DNA of 64,000 bases from Helicobacteraceae bacterium. Lineage in GTDB: Bacteria > Campylobacterota > Campylobacteria > Campylobacterales > Sulfurimonadaceae. Positions 46,029 to 55,379 of the stretch are shown one piece after another; the stretch's first letter is position 1, and each line of letters begins with the position of its first letter. The translations under genes and the position numbers were made by a program. The notes beneath the pieces are model-generated. The model saw only the letters and a program-made list of their open reading frames with translations. It was not told the DNA's origin and ran no database searches. The stretch is from contig WTBY01000017.1 in the NCBI GenBank assembly GCA_013138865.1, positions 1 to 64,000 of the forward strand. The letters are read 5' to 3'.

Positions 46029-46420
46029 ATATTTTGGTAGCCAAAGTCATAAACATTGAGAGTGTTGATAGTCTAAATATTGTAAATTTCACTTTAGAAG
46101 ATCAAAACCTTAGTATGATGAGTTTAGATTTAGACGAAAACGTAAAAGTTGGCGTAGAAGTTGAATTAAGCATGAACCCTTCACATGTTGCAATCGCTAA
46201 AGAGTTTAGTGGAACTCTAAGTTACTCAAATCAACTCAAAGCCAAAATAGTCTCTTTGGAAAATGGGGAACTTTTAAGTAGTGTTAAACTCTTGGTTAAT
46301 GGATCTGAACTAGAGTCTATAATTACATTAAACTCTAGTAAAAAAATGAACCTACAAGTGGGCGATAATGTTACTCTACTTATAAAAGCTAGTGAGCTTT
46401 CTATTTTGAGAGTTCTATAG
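46025..46420 (+). CDS. Molbindin-like TOBE-domain protein
   Basis: This 131-residue protein consists of two TOBE (Mop) half-repeats (about 1-63 and 64-131, the second beginning NQLKAKIVSLENGE) and no DNA-binding part. Such proteins bind molybdate and serve as storage or as a detached sensor domain. It lies between modA and modB and overlaps modA by 4 bp. Confidence 0.8.
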   Translation: MNILVAKVINIESVDSLNIVNFTLEDQNLSMMSLDLDENVKVGVEVELSMNPSHVAIAKEFSGTLSYSNQLKAKIVSLENGELLSSVKLLVNGSELESIITLNSSKKMNLQVGDNVTLLIKASELSILRVL

Positions 46421-47121
46421 TGTTAGAAATTTTACAAAACCTTAACCTTACACCTTTTTTACTCTCGTTTAAACTAGCGTCTATTACAACGCTCATTCTT
46501 TTTGTCATATCTCTACCTCTTGCTTGGTACCTTTCTCAAACAACATCAAAAATAAAACCTTTTTTAGAAGCTATTACAGCGCTTCCACTTGTACTTCCAC
46601 CTTCTGTTTTGGGTTTTTATATACTTATTTCACTATCTCAAAATTCACCAGTAGGATCCTTTTTTAATGAGCATTTTAATGTTAGCTTAGTCTTTAACTT
46701 CAGTGGCTTAGTAATAGCTAGTTGTTTCTACTCCCTACCCTTTATGGTTCAACCCCTACAGAGTGGCTTTGAGCATATTAATAAAAGTATGCTCGAGGCC
46801 TCTTACATATCTGGAAAGAGTAAATTTGAAACACTTTTAAGAGTTGCACTACCAAACATAAAACCCTCTCTTTTAACTGCGATCGTAGTTACTTTTGCAC
46901 ATACTGTTGGAGAGTTTGGTGTAGTTTTAATGGTAGGTGGTAGTATCCCTGATGAGACAAAAGTTGCCTCTGTCGCAATTTATGAGATGGTTGAGATTAT
47001 GGACTACCAAAATGCGCATATTTACAGTGCTATCATGGTTCTAATGAGCTTTTTAGTTCTACTCAGTGTCTATATGTTTAACTCAAAACAGAACAACAAA
47101 TTTGCTGGATTTCATAAATGA
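46420..47121 (+). CDS. modB: Molybdate ABC permease ModB
   Basis: The 233-residue permease has five to six membrane helices and the EAA-loop region EASYISGKSKFETLLRVALPNIKPSLL followed by HTVGEFGVVLMVGG, typical of ModB (motif longer than quoted pieces, about residues 125-170). It starts with GTG or TTG-type codon at the last base of the preceding stop. It forms the channel with ModC. Confidence 0.93.
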   Translation: MLEILQNLNLTPFLLSFKLASITTLILFVISLPLAWYLSQTTSKIKPFLEAITALPLVLPPSVLGFYILISLSQNSPVGSFFNEHFNVSLVFNFSGLVIASCFYSLPFMVQPLQSGFEHINKSMLEASYISGKSKFETLLRVALPNIKPSLLTAIVVTFAHTVGEFGVVLMVGGSIPDETKVASVAIYEMVEIMDYQNAHIYSAIMVLMSFLVLLSVYMFNSKQNNKFAGFHK

Positions 47122-47969
47122 TAAAAATAGATATAAACAAAAAACTTCATGGAAGCAACGCAGATATGCAACTCAAAGTTGATCTTGAAATTAAAGAGAA
47201 TGAGTTTGTAGCACTATCTGGTGAAAGTGGCAGTGGTAAAACCACACTTTTAAGAGTTCTAGCAGGACTTGAAGAGGCTGAGGGAACTATACAAGTAGGC
47301 TCTCAGATATGGCAAGATTCTAAAAGCTCACTTGCTCCACAAAAAAGAGAGATAGGCTTTGTTTTTCAAGACTATGCTCTTTTTGACAACATGAGTGTAG
47401 GGCAGAACTTACTCTTTGTGAATAAAGATCAAAACTTATGTGATCATCTACTGAGTATTACTGGAATGAGTGAGCTAAAAAAACGATCTCCAAACACACT
47501 AAGTGGTGGACAAAAACAGAGAGTAAGTCTATGTCGAGCTATGATGAAAAGACCAAAACTACTACTTATGGATGAACCACTCTCAGCACTTGATCCCTAC
47601 ATGAGATCAAAACTACAACGTGAGATCTTAACACTTCACAAAGAGTTTGGTACAACTACGATCATGGTTAGTCATGATCCTAGTGAAATATATAGACTAA
47701 GTAGTCGTGTTATAGTTCTAAATCAAGGTCAAATTATTAATGATGGATCAGCTAAAGATATTCTACTTAAAACAACTGGATCTGCTAAGTTCTCGTTTAA
47801 GGGAGAGCTTTTAGAGATAGTAAAAGTAGATGTTATTTATATCGCTATTATCTCGATCGCACAGCAGTTAGTTGAAGTTGTCATAACAGCTGATCAAGCA
47901 AAAAGTTTAAGTGTTGGAAGTATAGTTAATGTTAGCACAAAAGCTTTTAGTCCCACTATTACTCTTTAA
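47118..47969 (+). CDS. modC: Molybdate ABC ATPase ModC
   Basis: The 283-residue ATPase has Walker A GESGSGKTT, signature LSGGQKQR, Walker B LLLMDEPLSALDP and the H-loop SHDPSE, then a C-terminal TOBE-like region from about residue 220. It powers molybdate uptake through ModB and overlaps modB by 4 bp. Its stop overlaps a convergent moeA stub. Confidence 0.93.
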   Translation: MIKIDINKKLHGSNADMQLKVDLEIKENEFVALSGESGSGKTTLLRVLAGLEEAEGTIQVGSQIWQDSKSSLAPQKREIGFVFQDYALFDNMSVGQNLLFVNKDQNLCDHLLSITGMSELKKRSPNTLSGGQKQRVSLCRAMMKRPKLLLMDEPLSALDPYMRSKLQREILTLHKEFGTTTIMVSHDPSEIYRLSSRVIVLNQGQIINDGSAKDILLKTTGSAKFSFKGELLEIVKVDVIYIAIISIAQQLVEVVITADQAKSLSVGSIVNVSTKAFSPTITL

Positions 47970-48082
47970 ACATCTTCTGCTAAGATGTATCCTAAAGAGT
48001 TATCTATATTTATTAGCTTTTTTGACTTAACTTTAATAGTTTTATATATGAGTTCTAACGCCTCTTCAACACTTACCGCCAT
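47966..48082 (-). pseudogene. moeA: Truncated 5' end of moeA
   Basis: A 38-codon minus-strand frame reads MAVSVEEALELIYKTIKVKS... and ends at LGYILAEDV and stop. This is the start of MoeA (molybdopterin molybdenumtransferase), which normally continues for about 360 more residues past the conserved LAEDV. An AAAGG ribosome site is kept. The stop overlaps the modC stop, so the gene was cut off by a rearrangement next to the molybdate operon. Confidence 0.7.
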
Positions 48083-48112
48083 ACTTAAACCTTTAGTAAT
48101 ATTAAATTTTAT

Positions 48113-49990
48113 TTAACTTTGTATCTTTACTATAAATTTAGAACCTATTTTATTATTTTTTGCTTCAACTGAACCATTAAACTTTGACTCTATAATATTT
48201 TTGACCATAGCTAAACCAATTCCCATACCAAAAGTTTTACTTGTTACGTTAGGATCAAATACTCTTTCTATAGGAGTTATTTTAATTCCACCTGCATTGT
48301 CGTTAATAGTTAGTGTTAATATACCTGCTTCTAGTGTGACATTAAGAGTAATACTATTTTTTACACTATTCGTCTCAAATGCATCTAATGCGTTATCTAT
48401 AATATTTACAAGTACATGTGTTAAAAGTTCAACGTTTCCATTTAAAGAGTACTCACATTTTGAGTCATAAGTAAAAACAGCTAATTTTGTCTCTATTTTT
48501 TGTTCAAGAATTTTATGTGTTTTTTGTATTGCTGTTATAACTTTAAACTCACTGTCGACTCCCTGTTTTGAGCTGAAAAGTTTTTTTATATCTGTTAATG
48601 TATCGTTTACATCCATAATGTTTTCTTCAATGCTTAAAACTTTATTTTTAATAGTTTTTAACTCATCTTTAGGGTTATGCTCTATTTTTGCGAGAATATT
48701 TGCTACTTGAGATGAGATCACAGTAAGTGGCTGTTTCCACTGATGAGTAATGTAAGTAATTGTTGTACCGATTAGAGTGAATTGTTTATTTCTCTCTATC
48801 TCTTTTTTTATAATGTCATGCTCTTCTTTTAAAACTTTAATTTTAGAACTAAGTGCTAAAGATATAAAAGAGACAATACCAAGTACTCCAAAAGCACTTG
48901 AATATTTTGTAAATATAGTTAATTCCACAGAACCTATAAGTGTCATAATATATATAAATATAGCTACAGTATAAAAGATATGTGCAAATAAAAAGTATGT
49001 TGCACCTGGTTTTTTATCTCTATACATACTTATGGCAAACCCTAACAGTAGTAGAGATTCAACTATAGCGATATACCCAACTATTGTTGCGTATTGTAAA
49101 ATAGAGTGATCGATGTATGCATATATATACATAACAACAACCAAAATATTATAGGTAATAACACTCAAAAATATATAGTAAAATTTACTTTTTTCACTAA
49201 CTTCAAAAAAGTAAAAACTAAATAACCACATAAAAGCTAAAAATAGATGAGTAAATACCCAGTTACTTTGTGTTATTAAAAATAACTCAACATGTCCATT
49301 TAACACATAAAAAAGACTACCTTGAAGGGACGCTTGTGAAATTATAACAGATATTACAAGTCCTGTATATAAAAGATAAATTTTTTCTCTCATGTAGTAA
49401 AATGTAAATATGTTATACATAGCTAAAGCGATGAAAAAACCAAAAAATATTGCTATGATCATAGTATTTACACTTTCAGTATATACAAATTTATCTATAC
49501 TTTGTACTCTCCATGCTAGCTCAAGGTTTCCTACACTTTTTGCTTTATAGACAACTGCAACATTTTCATATGGCTCTAACTCAACAGTTATATTACTAAA
49601 TAAACTAGGTAAGGATCTATTTTCCATTGGGTGCATATCACCCACTTCATACTTTTGTAGACCTGAAGTGCAGTAGATGTAAGCAGTTATAGAGTCTACT
49701 CCTGACTTTGTATTTGTTAGTATTATAGTTTTTACTTTGTTAGTTTTATTAACAAGGTTTATGCGACACCAAAATGCTTTATCGCTAAAACCTATGTTAG
49801 ATTTTTCTAACCTCTTCATGCTAGTATCGTTTAAAACTTCTGTAGCACTAAGAGGATAGTTCTCTTTAACACAGTATGTTTTATGTTGAGCATTTAGATC
49901 TATTGAGTTTTGAGTTATATCTATACTCTCATAAGCAAGTAAATTTGTGATAATAAAACTTAAAATAAATATATATTTATGCACTTTCAA
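48113..49990 (-). CDS. 7TMR-DISM-type membrane sensor histidine kinase
   Basis: The 625-residue kinase has a signal peptide, a 7TMR-DISMED2-like periplasmic domain (about 25-165, with SDKAFWCRINLVNKT), seven membrane helices (about 178-380), a coiled coil and a kinase core with His416 in ITHQWKQPLTVISSQVANIL, N-box LVNIIDNALDAFE, and G-boxes DNAGGI and GMGIGLAMVKNI. It overlaps the response-regulator gene before it by 14 bp. By promoter motif, the pair probably controls the nearby surface-protein operons; the ligand, perhaps a carbohydrate, is not known. Confidence 0.92.
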   Translation of the reverse strand: MKVHKYIFILSFIITNLLAYESIDITQNSIDLNAQHKTYCVKENYPLSATEVLNDTSMKRLEKSNIGFSDKAFWCRINLVNKTNKVKTIILTNTKSGVDSITAYIYCTSGLQKYEVGDMHPMENRSLPSLFSNITVELEPYENVAVVYKAKSVGNLELAWRVQSIDKFVYTESVNTMIIAIFFGFFIALAMYNIFTFYYMREKIYLLYTGLVISVIISQASLQGSLFYVLNGHVELFLITQSNWVFTHLFLAFMWLFSFYFFEVSEKSKFYYIFLSVITYNILVVVMYIYAYIDHSILQYATIVGYIAIVESLLLLGFAISMYRDKKPGATYFLFAHIFYTVAIFIYIMTLIGSVELTIFTKYSSAFGVLGIVSFISLALSSKIKVLKEEHDIIKKEIERNKQFTLIGTTITYITHQWKQPLTVISSQVANILAKIEHNPKDELKTIKNKVLSIEENIMDVNDTLTDIKKLFSSKQGVDSEFKVITAIQKTHKILEQKIETKLAVFTYDSKCEYSLNGNVELLTHVLVNIIDNALDAFETNSVKNSITLNVTLEAGILTLTINDNAGGIKITPIERVFDPNVTSKTFGMGIGLAMVKNIIESKFNGSVEAKNNKIGSKFIVKIQS

Positions 49991-50657
49991 CCAATACGTA
50001 ACCTACCTCTTTAATATTTTTAATATAGTTGAAATTGTACTTATTTTTAAGTCTATAAACAAGGTTTTTTATACTATTTTCTGTTATATCAAGCTCAAAA
50101 AGTTCTTCATTGATCAAGTCAAAACTTGCTACTTTACCATTCACTCTAATAAATAACATCAAAAATTTATACTCAAGCTTGGTAATATTATGCTCTTTTT
50201 CATTTTCATATAGTATATTTTTTACAAAATCTAACCTATGTACTTTTGAGAACTTATGTTCTAATACACCACTATTAAACAAGTTTGTAGCAAATTCACT
50301 AAGATAATTTTTAATTTCTGAATAAGTAAGTGGTTTGAAAATATACCCTGACAAACCAAGTGGCATACACTTTTGAAGTTTTTCTCGATCGTCATGATTA
50401 CTAACGATAGTAATAGGAATTTTAGCGTTAAAAGAACGAACTTCTTTAATAAACTCATAACCATTCATAAGTGGCATTTCATAGTCTGTAAAGATCACTT
50501 GAATAGTATTCTCTTTTAAAATGTCTAACGCTTCTAAACCATTGTTTGCAACTTTAACTTCTAAAAAAAAGTACTCAAATGTCTCTTTCAACTCTTTTTG
50601 TACAGTAGGGTCATCTTCCACAAGTAATAGCGTAAGTGACTTTAAATAATTTAACAT
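49977..50657 (-). CDS. OmpR/PhoB-family response regulator, partner of the 7TM kinase
   Basis: This 226-residue regulator has a receiver domain (EDD near residue 15, Asp58 in FTDYEMPLMNG, Lys in IFKPL) and a winged-helix effector domain ending in YIKNIKEVGYVLVESA. Its own promoter carries tandem 11-bp repeats 6 bp from a TACAAT -10 box, and the same arrangement occurs at two surface-operon promoters 4.5 kb away. It is therefore the best candidate for the activator binding those sites. Confidence 0.92.
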   Translation of the reverse strand: MLNYLKSLTLLLVEDDPTVQKELKETFEYFFLEVKVANNGLEALDILKENTIQVIFTDYEMPLMNGYEFIKEVRSFNAKIPITIVSNHDDREKLQKCMPLGLSGYIFKPLTYSEIKNYLSEFATNLFNSGVLEHKFSKVHRLDFVKNILYENEKEHNITKLEYKFLMLFIRVNGKVASFDLINEELFELDITENSIKNLVYRLKNKYNFNYIKNIKEVGYVLVESA

Positions 50658-50684
50658 ATTTCTCCATATTTATAATATTGGATC

Positions 50685-50718
50685 ATTGTACTAAATCAAA
50701 GTCATCACAAAGTCGTCA
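50685..50718 (-). promoter_or_regulatory. Promoter with tandem 11-bp activator repeats (response-regulator gene)
   Basis: On the minus strand TGACGACTTTG (50718-50708) and TGATGACTTTG (50707-50697) are directly repeated, followed after 6 bp by TACAAT (50690-50685). The gene starts at 50657. The layout matches a PhoB-type site replacing the -35 element and implies autoregulation. Confidence 0.75.
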
Positions 50719-50740
50719 AGCTGAAATATTGCTCTTTTAC

Positions 50741-52279
50741 TCAAGTAATCATTTCAGACTCAAGCTTGGATATATTTCTATCTTTAGTGTCAAACTCAAC
50801 TCCAACTATATAAATAGGTACATTGGAGTCAAGGTATTTCTCGTGATATTTTTTCTCTTTTATCTGAGAGAGAGCGTCACTTCCATCTACTTTAAACTCT
50901 ATGATAATTATAGAGTTTGGCATCTTTATAGTTACATCTATACGACCCTTGTTCGTTACATCTTCGCAAAGTAAATCTATACCTAAAGCTTTAAGATAAG
51001 AGTAAAAAAGAGATACATAGTAACCCTCGTATTCATACATTTTATTATTTGTAAAAAGGTTGTAAGGGATAGACGCAAAGAGGGCTTTAAATGTTTTTTC
51101 TAAAGCTTGAAAATCTGCTTGTAATAGAGCGTCATAAATAGATTCTTGAGCTAATTCACTATTTTGTATTTTACTCATAAAGTCTGCGATACTACCCATG
51201 AGAGAGATTCTAACTTCACTATTAGGGATGGTGAGTCTATATTTTATACCTTTCATACTCTCATAAGTTTCATTTATGGTTAAATACCCAGTTTGCCACA
51301 TTAAAGTTTCAAGTTCTATGTAGTCAACATCAAAACTATCAAGCATTCTGTCATCTTTTACAACATTTTCTAAGTTTGGTAAAAAATAGTTATTTTTCTC
51401 AATGAGTTTGAGTAAAAAAGTAGGTGTTGCAGTTGAGAACCAGTAGTTTCTAAAAGCAAAATTATTGGCTATAAAAAGTAAAATATCAAAAGGATTATAG
51501 ACCCCTTCTCCTAAAAACTTATAGCCGTTATACCATTTTTGTATCTTAGCAAAGTCTTGTCCTTGTAAATGTTTTGCAAACACTGTTTCAACATCTACTT
51601 GGGTATAGCCACAAATAGTTGCATAGTTTGGGTTGAGTGTTATATCTTGAATATTGTTAAGTCCACTAAACAAAGAGACTTTAGAAAATTTACTGACACC
51701 GGTAATAAACACAAACTTTAAAAACTCATCAGCACCTTTTATGACACTATAGAAGTTTTTAAGCTCATTTCTCATAACTCTAGCTACTTCTGTGTTTTCT
51801 ATGTTGTCTAAAATTGGTTTGTCGTATTCATCTACAAGAATAACTACTTTTTTATTGTACTTTGTATAAGCTTGGTAAATAAGTTCCTCAAAACAGCCAC
51901 TACTTGTTATTTTCTCATCACAAACTATATCTAGTTCAATCTGATTAAACCTAAGTATCTCAAAGATTCTTTTATGAAAACTCTCTTTAGAACTAAAGTC
52001 ACCACTATTAAAAGAGATTCTAACTATAGGATGTTTCTTAAACTCATACCCATTATCATAAATACTCAAGCCCTTAAAAACCTCTTTATCTCCATCAAAT
52101 ATAGTTCTAAGAGTATCAAGAAGCAAAGACTTACCAAACCTTCTAGGGCGAGATAAGAAGTAGTATTTAGAATTTTCTATAAGTTTTTGAGCTAAATGAG
52201 TTTTATCTACATATAGATAATTTTCTTCTAATATTTCTGTAAGTGTTGAGATTCCAATAGGTAGTTTTTTTAGTTTCAT
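50741..52279 (-). CDS. AAA-ATPase-like / PD-(D/E)XK nuclease protein (DUF1703 type)
   Basis: The 512-residue protein has an N-terminal AAA-ATPase-like domain (ISTLTEILEENYLYVDKT, Walker-type RRFGKSLLLDTL, Walker B-like VVILVDEYDKPI) and a C-terminal PD-(D/E)XK nuclease-like domain (GRIDVTIKMPNSIIIIEFKVDGS). Such genes are present in many copies in some bacteria and archaea and are thought mobile; function is unknown. Its -10 box (TATAAT) lies in a 7-bp-arm palindrome (CTTATGA...TCATAAG, 52294-52316) just upstream of its AAGGAAAA ribosome site. Confidence 0.88.
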   Translation of the reverse strand: MKLKKLPIGISTLTEILEENYLYVDKTHLAQKLIENSKYYFLSRPRRFGKSLLLDTLRTIFDGDKEVFKGLSIYDNGYEFKKHPIVRISFNSGDFSSKESFHKRIFEILRFNQIELDIVCDEKITSSGCFEELIYQAYTKYNKKVVILVDEYDKPILDNIENTEVARVMRNELKNFYSVIKGADEFLKFVFITGVSKFSKVSLFSGLNNIQDITLNPNYATICGYTQVDVETVFAKHLQGQDFAKIQKWYNGYKFLGEGVYNPFDILLFIANNFAFRNYWFSTATPTFLLKLIEKNNYFLPNLENVVKDDRMLDSFDVDYIELETLMWQTGYLTINETYESMKGIKYRLTIPNSEVRISLMGSIADFMSKIQNSELAQESIYDALLQADFQALEKTFKALFASIPYNLFTNNKMYEYEGYYVSLFYSYLKALGIDLLCEDVTNKGRIDVTIKMPNSIIIIEFKVDGSDALSQIKEKKYHEKYLDSNVPIYIVGVEFDTKDRNISKLESEMIT

Positions 52280-52325
52280 AGAGATTTTCCTTATGAGATA
52301 TTATATCATAAGAAAATTCGATATT

Positions 52326-52889
52326 TTAAAAACTATACCCCACACCTAAACCTAAACTATAAAGATCATTATGTTTGATCTGTCCGTTTGATGTTCCATT
52401 TTTTAGATCTACGTTGTAGTTGCTCCAGATGTATTTTGCGTTTACATTTAAGAAGAAGTTATTTGCGATCGGGTATTTTAGACCTGTTGTTACTCCAAAT
52501 AGTAGTGAGCTTGTTGTTCTGTAGTCTGTTAGAGAAGTTGTTAGTGGGTTGTAGTCGTAGCTTAGTTGTCCGTAACCTACTAACGCTCCACCATAAAGTG
52601 TTGCACTACTTACTTTGTACTCTTCTACTAGTCCTGCTAGAAATGCTGTTTCGCTTGTATTTTCTGTTTTATTGATCGTTAGTGATGCGTAGTTTTTTAC
52701 GCTTTTGCGATCTATTAAAAGACAGTCGTTGCTGTAAAATAGTTCGTAACCTGTTACGTCTGTGTCAGGTTTTGCGATCGCGGTTGGGTATGCCTCACTT
52801 GTTGAGTAACCACCTTTACTTATGTTTAGACCTACATCAACTGCTAGAAGTGCAGTTGATGCTAAGAGTGTTGCTGTTATTATTTTCAT
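52326..52889 (-). CDS. Outer-membrane beta-barrel protein
   Basis: This 187-residue protein with a signal peptide (MKIITATLLASTALLAVD) has about eight amphipathic strands with Gly/Tyr alternation and a C-terminal aromatic residue (LYSLGLGVGYSF), as in small OmpA-like or OmpW-like barrels. It lies 52 bp downstream of the DUF285 lipoprotein gene on the same strand and is probably co-transcribed with it. Confidence 0.8.
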   Translation of the reverse strand: MKIITATLLASTALLAVDVGLNISKGGYSTSEAYPTAIAKPDTDVTGYELFYSNDCLLIDRKSVKNYASLTINKTENTSETAFLAGLVEEYKVSSATLYGGALVGYGQLSYDYNPLTTSLTDYRTTSSLLFGVTTGLKYPIANNFFLNVNAKYIWSNYNVDLKNGTSNGQIKHNDLYSLGLGVGYSF

Positions 52890-52941
52890 GTTTTATTTCC
52901 TTATTATTAACCCCGTAGGGTAGTAGATAGTTTAGCTTAGC

Positions 52942-55167
52942 TTAGTCATAACCCCATTCACCACCACCACCATTTGCACCAGGAGTAGTATTACCAGCAC
53001 CAGTACTACCAGTTACCATAAAATTATCCTTATGAGTAACCTTAGTAACATCCCAAGTACTTAAGTCTTGATTAGTAAACGCTGTTGCTCCGTTAAACAT
53101 GTCTGGCATGTGCTGAACATTAGATGTATTCCACATATTAGCATTAGTAGTAAGTGCTTGATTAAATTTTATTGCACCTTTAAACGTACTATTAAAATAC
53201 ATTGCGGTGGCTGTATCCCAAGAGCTTATATCTTGGTTAAATAATATTGCATCTCTAAACATATCGCTGAAATGAGTTCCGATAGATGTGTCCCAAGAGC
53301 CTATATCTTGGTCAAAAGCTTTTGCACCCTGAAATGCACCAGTAAACGTAGTGACTGAACTTGTAGTCCAGTTACCTATATATTGGTCAAAAGATTCTGC
53401 ATCTTGAAATATTTTCTCAATAGTTTTTACTTTACTTACGTCCCAAGAGCCTATGCTTTGGTTAAAAGCTTTTGCACCTTGAAACATATTAGCCATTCTA
53501 ATTAAGCTGGTTGTCTGCCAAGAGGTTATATTAGAGTTAAATAGTGTTGCTCTATTAAACATATCATGCATATCAAATACACTAGAAACATCCCAACTAT
53601 TTAAACTTTGATTAAATACTATTGCATCTCTAAACATTTCCGACATATTTTTTACTTTTGATGTGTTCCAGCCATCTATATTTTGATTAAATTTTTGTGC
53701 ATAATAAAACATTTTCTCCATAGTAAGCACTTCTGATGTATCCCAATCACCTATGTCTTGGTCAAATACTTTTGCCAAATAAAATGTTTTATTCATATCA
53801 GTTACTTTTGATGTGTCCCAATCACCTATATCTCCATCAAAAACATATGCGTAACTAAACGTTGTGTTCATCGTAGTTACTTTTGATGTGTTCCAATCAC
53901 CTATCTCTTGGTTAAAAATTTGTGCATTATAAAACGTCATAATCATATTTGTAACATTTGATGTCTCCCAAAGAGTTATGTCTTGGTTAAATATATTATT
54001 GCTTTTAAACATAAGTTCCATAGTAGTTACTTTTGATGTGTCCCAACCACTTATATCGAGGTTTATTTTTCTATTATTATTACTATCTAGCATAGATTCC
54101 ATATCAGTAACCTGAGATGTGTTAGCATGTATGATTGGGGTCTCATTTGCAACGATAGGGGTAGCAACATATGTATCTATAAGAGCTATTAAGCTAGCTT
54201 TAGTATGAGCTTGCCCTATGTAAGTTTTAGAAAGGTTTAGTGAAAGAGGAAAGGTACACGAGCCTTGAGTAACAGTTAAGGCGTCAGTTGCTATATATGT
54301 AGCATCTGCGTCTGTGCTAGACGCTAGTGAAGCAGGTGCCGCGTATACAAAAGTGATCTCTTTAGGATCAGCTAAGAGAGTTATGTCGTTAACTCCTCTA
54401 CTCCAAGTTGCTAAAGTAGGAGTTATACTTAAGCCTGAGCTAACCATTGTTTTGTCGAACTTCATGGTAATTGTACTTTTTTTAGCTAAGGTTATAGGGT
54501 TAGCAGCAGAGACTACAGAACCGTTGTAGTAAACGCTTGAGAGTGTTGCACAAGTTACCGCTGGGGTGGGAGTAGGTGTTGGAGTAGGGGTTGGTGTTTT
54601 TCCATCAACAGTTCCATAATCTTTAACGTTGTTAGTTGTTGTTTGAAGCTCTGCACGAGCGGCAGTTACACTTACAACTGTTTTACCAGCCTGTTTTACT
54701 ATTAACTTCATTTTAGTGTCATCAAAAGTGCTAAAGTTAACTGGAGTTGTTACTATGTTCTCGATCAGATCTGGGTTAAGGTAGATCCCATTTGCTATCG
54801 AGTTGTCATCAAGGGATTGTAAAAATCGTGCGAGTCTTGTAACTTCTGCATTATCTACATCTGGTCTTGGTACATTAAGTGCATCTTGCAAGAGAACTAT
54901 TTTGTCACTTGGTAGTTTTGCAACGCCACCTAGTTTAATATTTCCATAATAAAAGTCAATAGAACTTCCGATCGGACATGTAAACTTACCTTTTGTGCTA
55001 GTGTAACCACTTGTTGCACCACATTTGTAAACAGCATTTCCGATCACGCCGTCTGCTAAAGTACCTGTAACTGTAGTAGCCGCATCACTAAATTCACCAC
55101 CACCACAACCGCTCAGAGCGATCATAACAGCAGTACTAAGAGTTGCTAGTGTTTTTTTTAACTTCAT
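52942..55167 (-). CDS. Surface lipoprotein with DUF285 (BspA-like) repeats
   Basis: The 741-residue protein has a lipobox (MIALSGC), an N-terminal domain (about 25-185) resembling that of the GH18 protein at 42897, a (TP)n linker near residue 195, an Ig-like region (about 205-320), and about 14 consecutive 25-residue repeats of the type FNQDIGSWDTSKVTDMNKMF (about 355-715). DUF285 repeats occur in Mycoplasma, Lactobacillus and other surface proteins and are linked to adhesion. The tail is Gly-rich. Its promoter carries the 11-bp tandem repeats shared with the kinase/regulator operon. Confidence 0.9.
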   Translation of the reverse strand: MKLKKTLATLSTAVMIALSGCGGGEFSDAATTVTGTLADGVIGNAVYKCGATSGYTSTKGKFTCPIGSSIDFYYGNIKLGGVAKLPSDKIVLLQDALNVPRPDVDNAEVTRLARFLQSLDDNSIANGIYLNPDLIENIVTTPVNFSTFDDTKMKLIVKQAGKTVVSVTAARAELQTTTNNVKDYGTVDGKTPTPTPTPTPTPAVTCATLSSVYYNGSVVSAANPITLAKKSTITMKFDKTMVSSGLSITPTLATWSRGVNDITLLADPKEITFVYAAPASLASSTDADATYIATDALTVTQGSCTFPLSLNLSKTYIGQAHTKASLIALIDTYVATPIVANETPIIHANTSQVTDMESMLDSNNNRKINLDISGWDTSKVTTMELMFKSNNIFNQDITLWETSNVTNMIMTFYNAQIFNQEIGDWNTSKVTTMNTTFSYAYVFDGDIGDWDTSKVTDMNKTFYLAKVFDQDIGDWDTSEVLTMEKMFYYAQKFNQNIDGWNTSKVKNMSEMFRDAIVFNQSLNSWDVSSVFDMHDMFNRATLFNSNITSWQTTSLIRMANMFQGAKAFNQSIGSWDVSKVKTIEKIFQDAESFDQYIGNWTTSSVTTFTGAFQGAKAFDQDIGSWDTSIGTHFSDMFRDAILFNQDISSWDTATAMYFNSTFKGAIKFNQALTTNANMWNTSNVQHMPDMFNGATAFTNQDLSTWDVTKVTHKDNFMVTGSTGAGNTTPGANGGGGEWGYD
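53020..54100 (-). repeat. About 14 tandem 75-bp units encoding DUF285 repeats
   Basis: The coding sequence repeats every 75 bp at protein level (25 residues: x-F-N/D-Q-D-I-x-x-W-D-T-S-x-V-x-x-M-x-x-M-F). Individual units differ at the DNA level, so the array is old or under diversifying selection rather than freshly amplified. Confidence 0.8.
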
Positions 55168-55199
55168 ATTTTTCCTTTACTTATCGACTTATATGCAAG

Positions 55200-55233
55200 A
55201 TCATAACAAACCCAAGTCGCCACAAAGTCGTCA
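55200..55233 (-). promoter_or_regulatory. Promoter with tandem 11-bp activator repeats (DUF285 lipoprotein)
   Basis: On the minus strand TGACGACTTTG (55233-55223) and TGGCGACTTGG (55222-55212) precede TATGAT (55205-55200) by exactly 6 bp. The whole 34-bp element is a perfect inverted copy of 55380-55413. The gene starts at 55167 with AAAGGAAAA. Confidence 0.8.
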
Positions 55234-55379
55234 AAATGAAAAAAAATGAAATTTCTAAGATATTCAAAGAAATTCACATTTTATATAAATTCTTTAAATC
55301 TTCTATAAGCCCCTAAAATACTTACTTTAAACACCATTTTAACTCTTTAATTTAACTTTTATAGCTAATTCTTTTTGCA

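Noticed and set aside
53020-54100. Regular 75-bp repeats that could be taken for a CRISPR array
   Set aside because: They lie in frame inside a gene, have no unique spacers, and encode DUF285 protein repeats.
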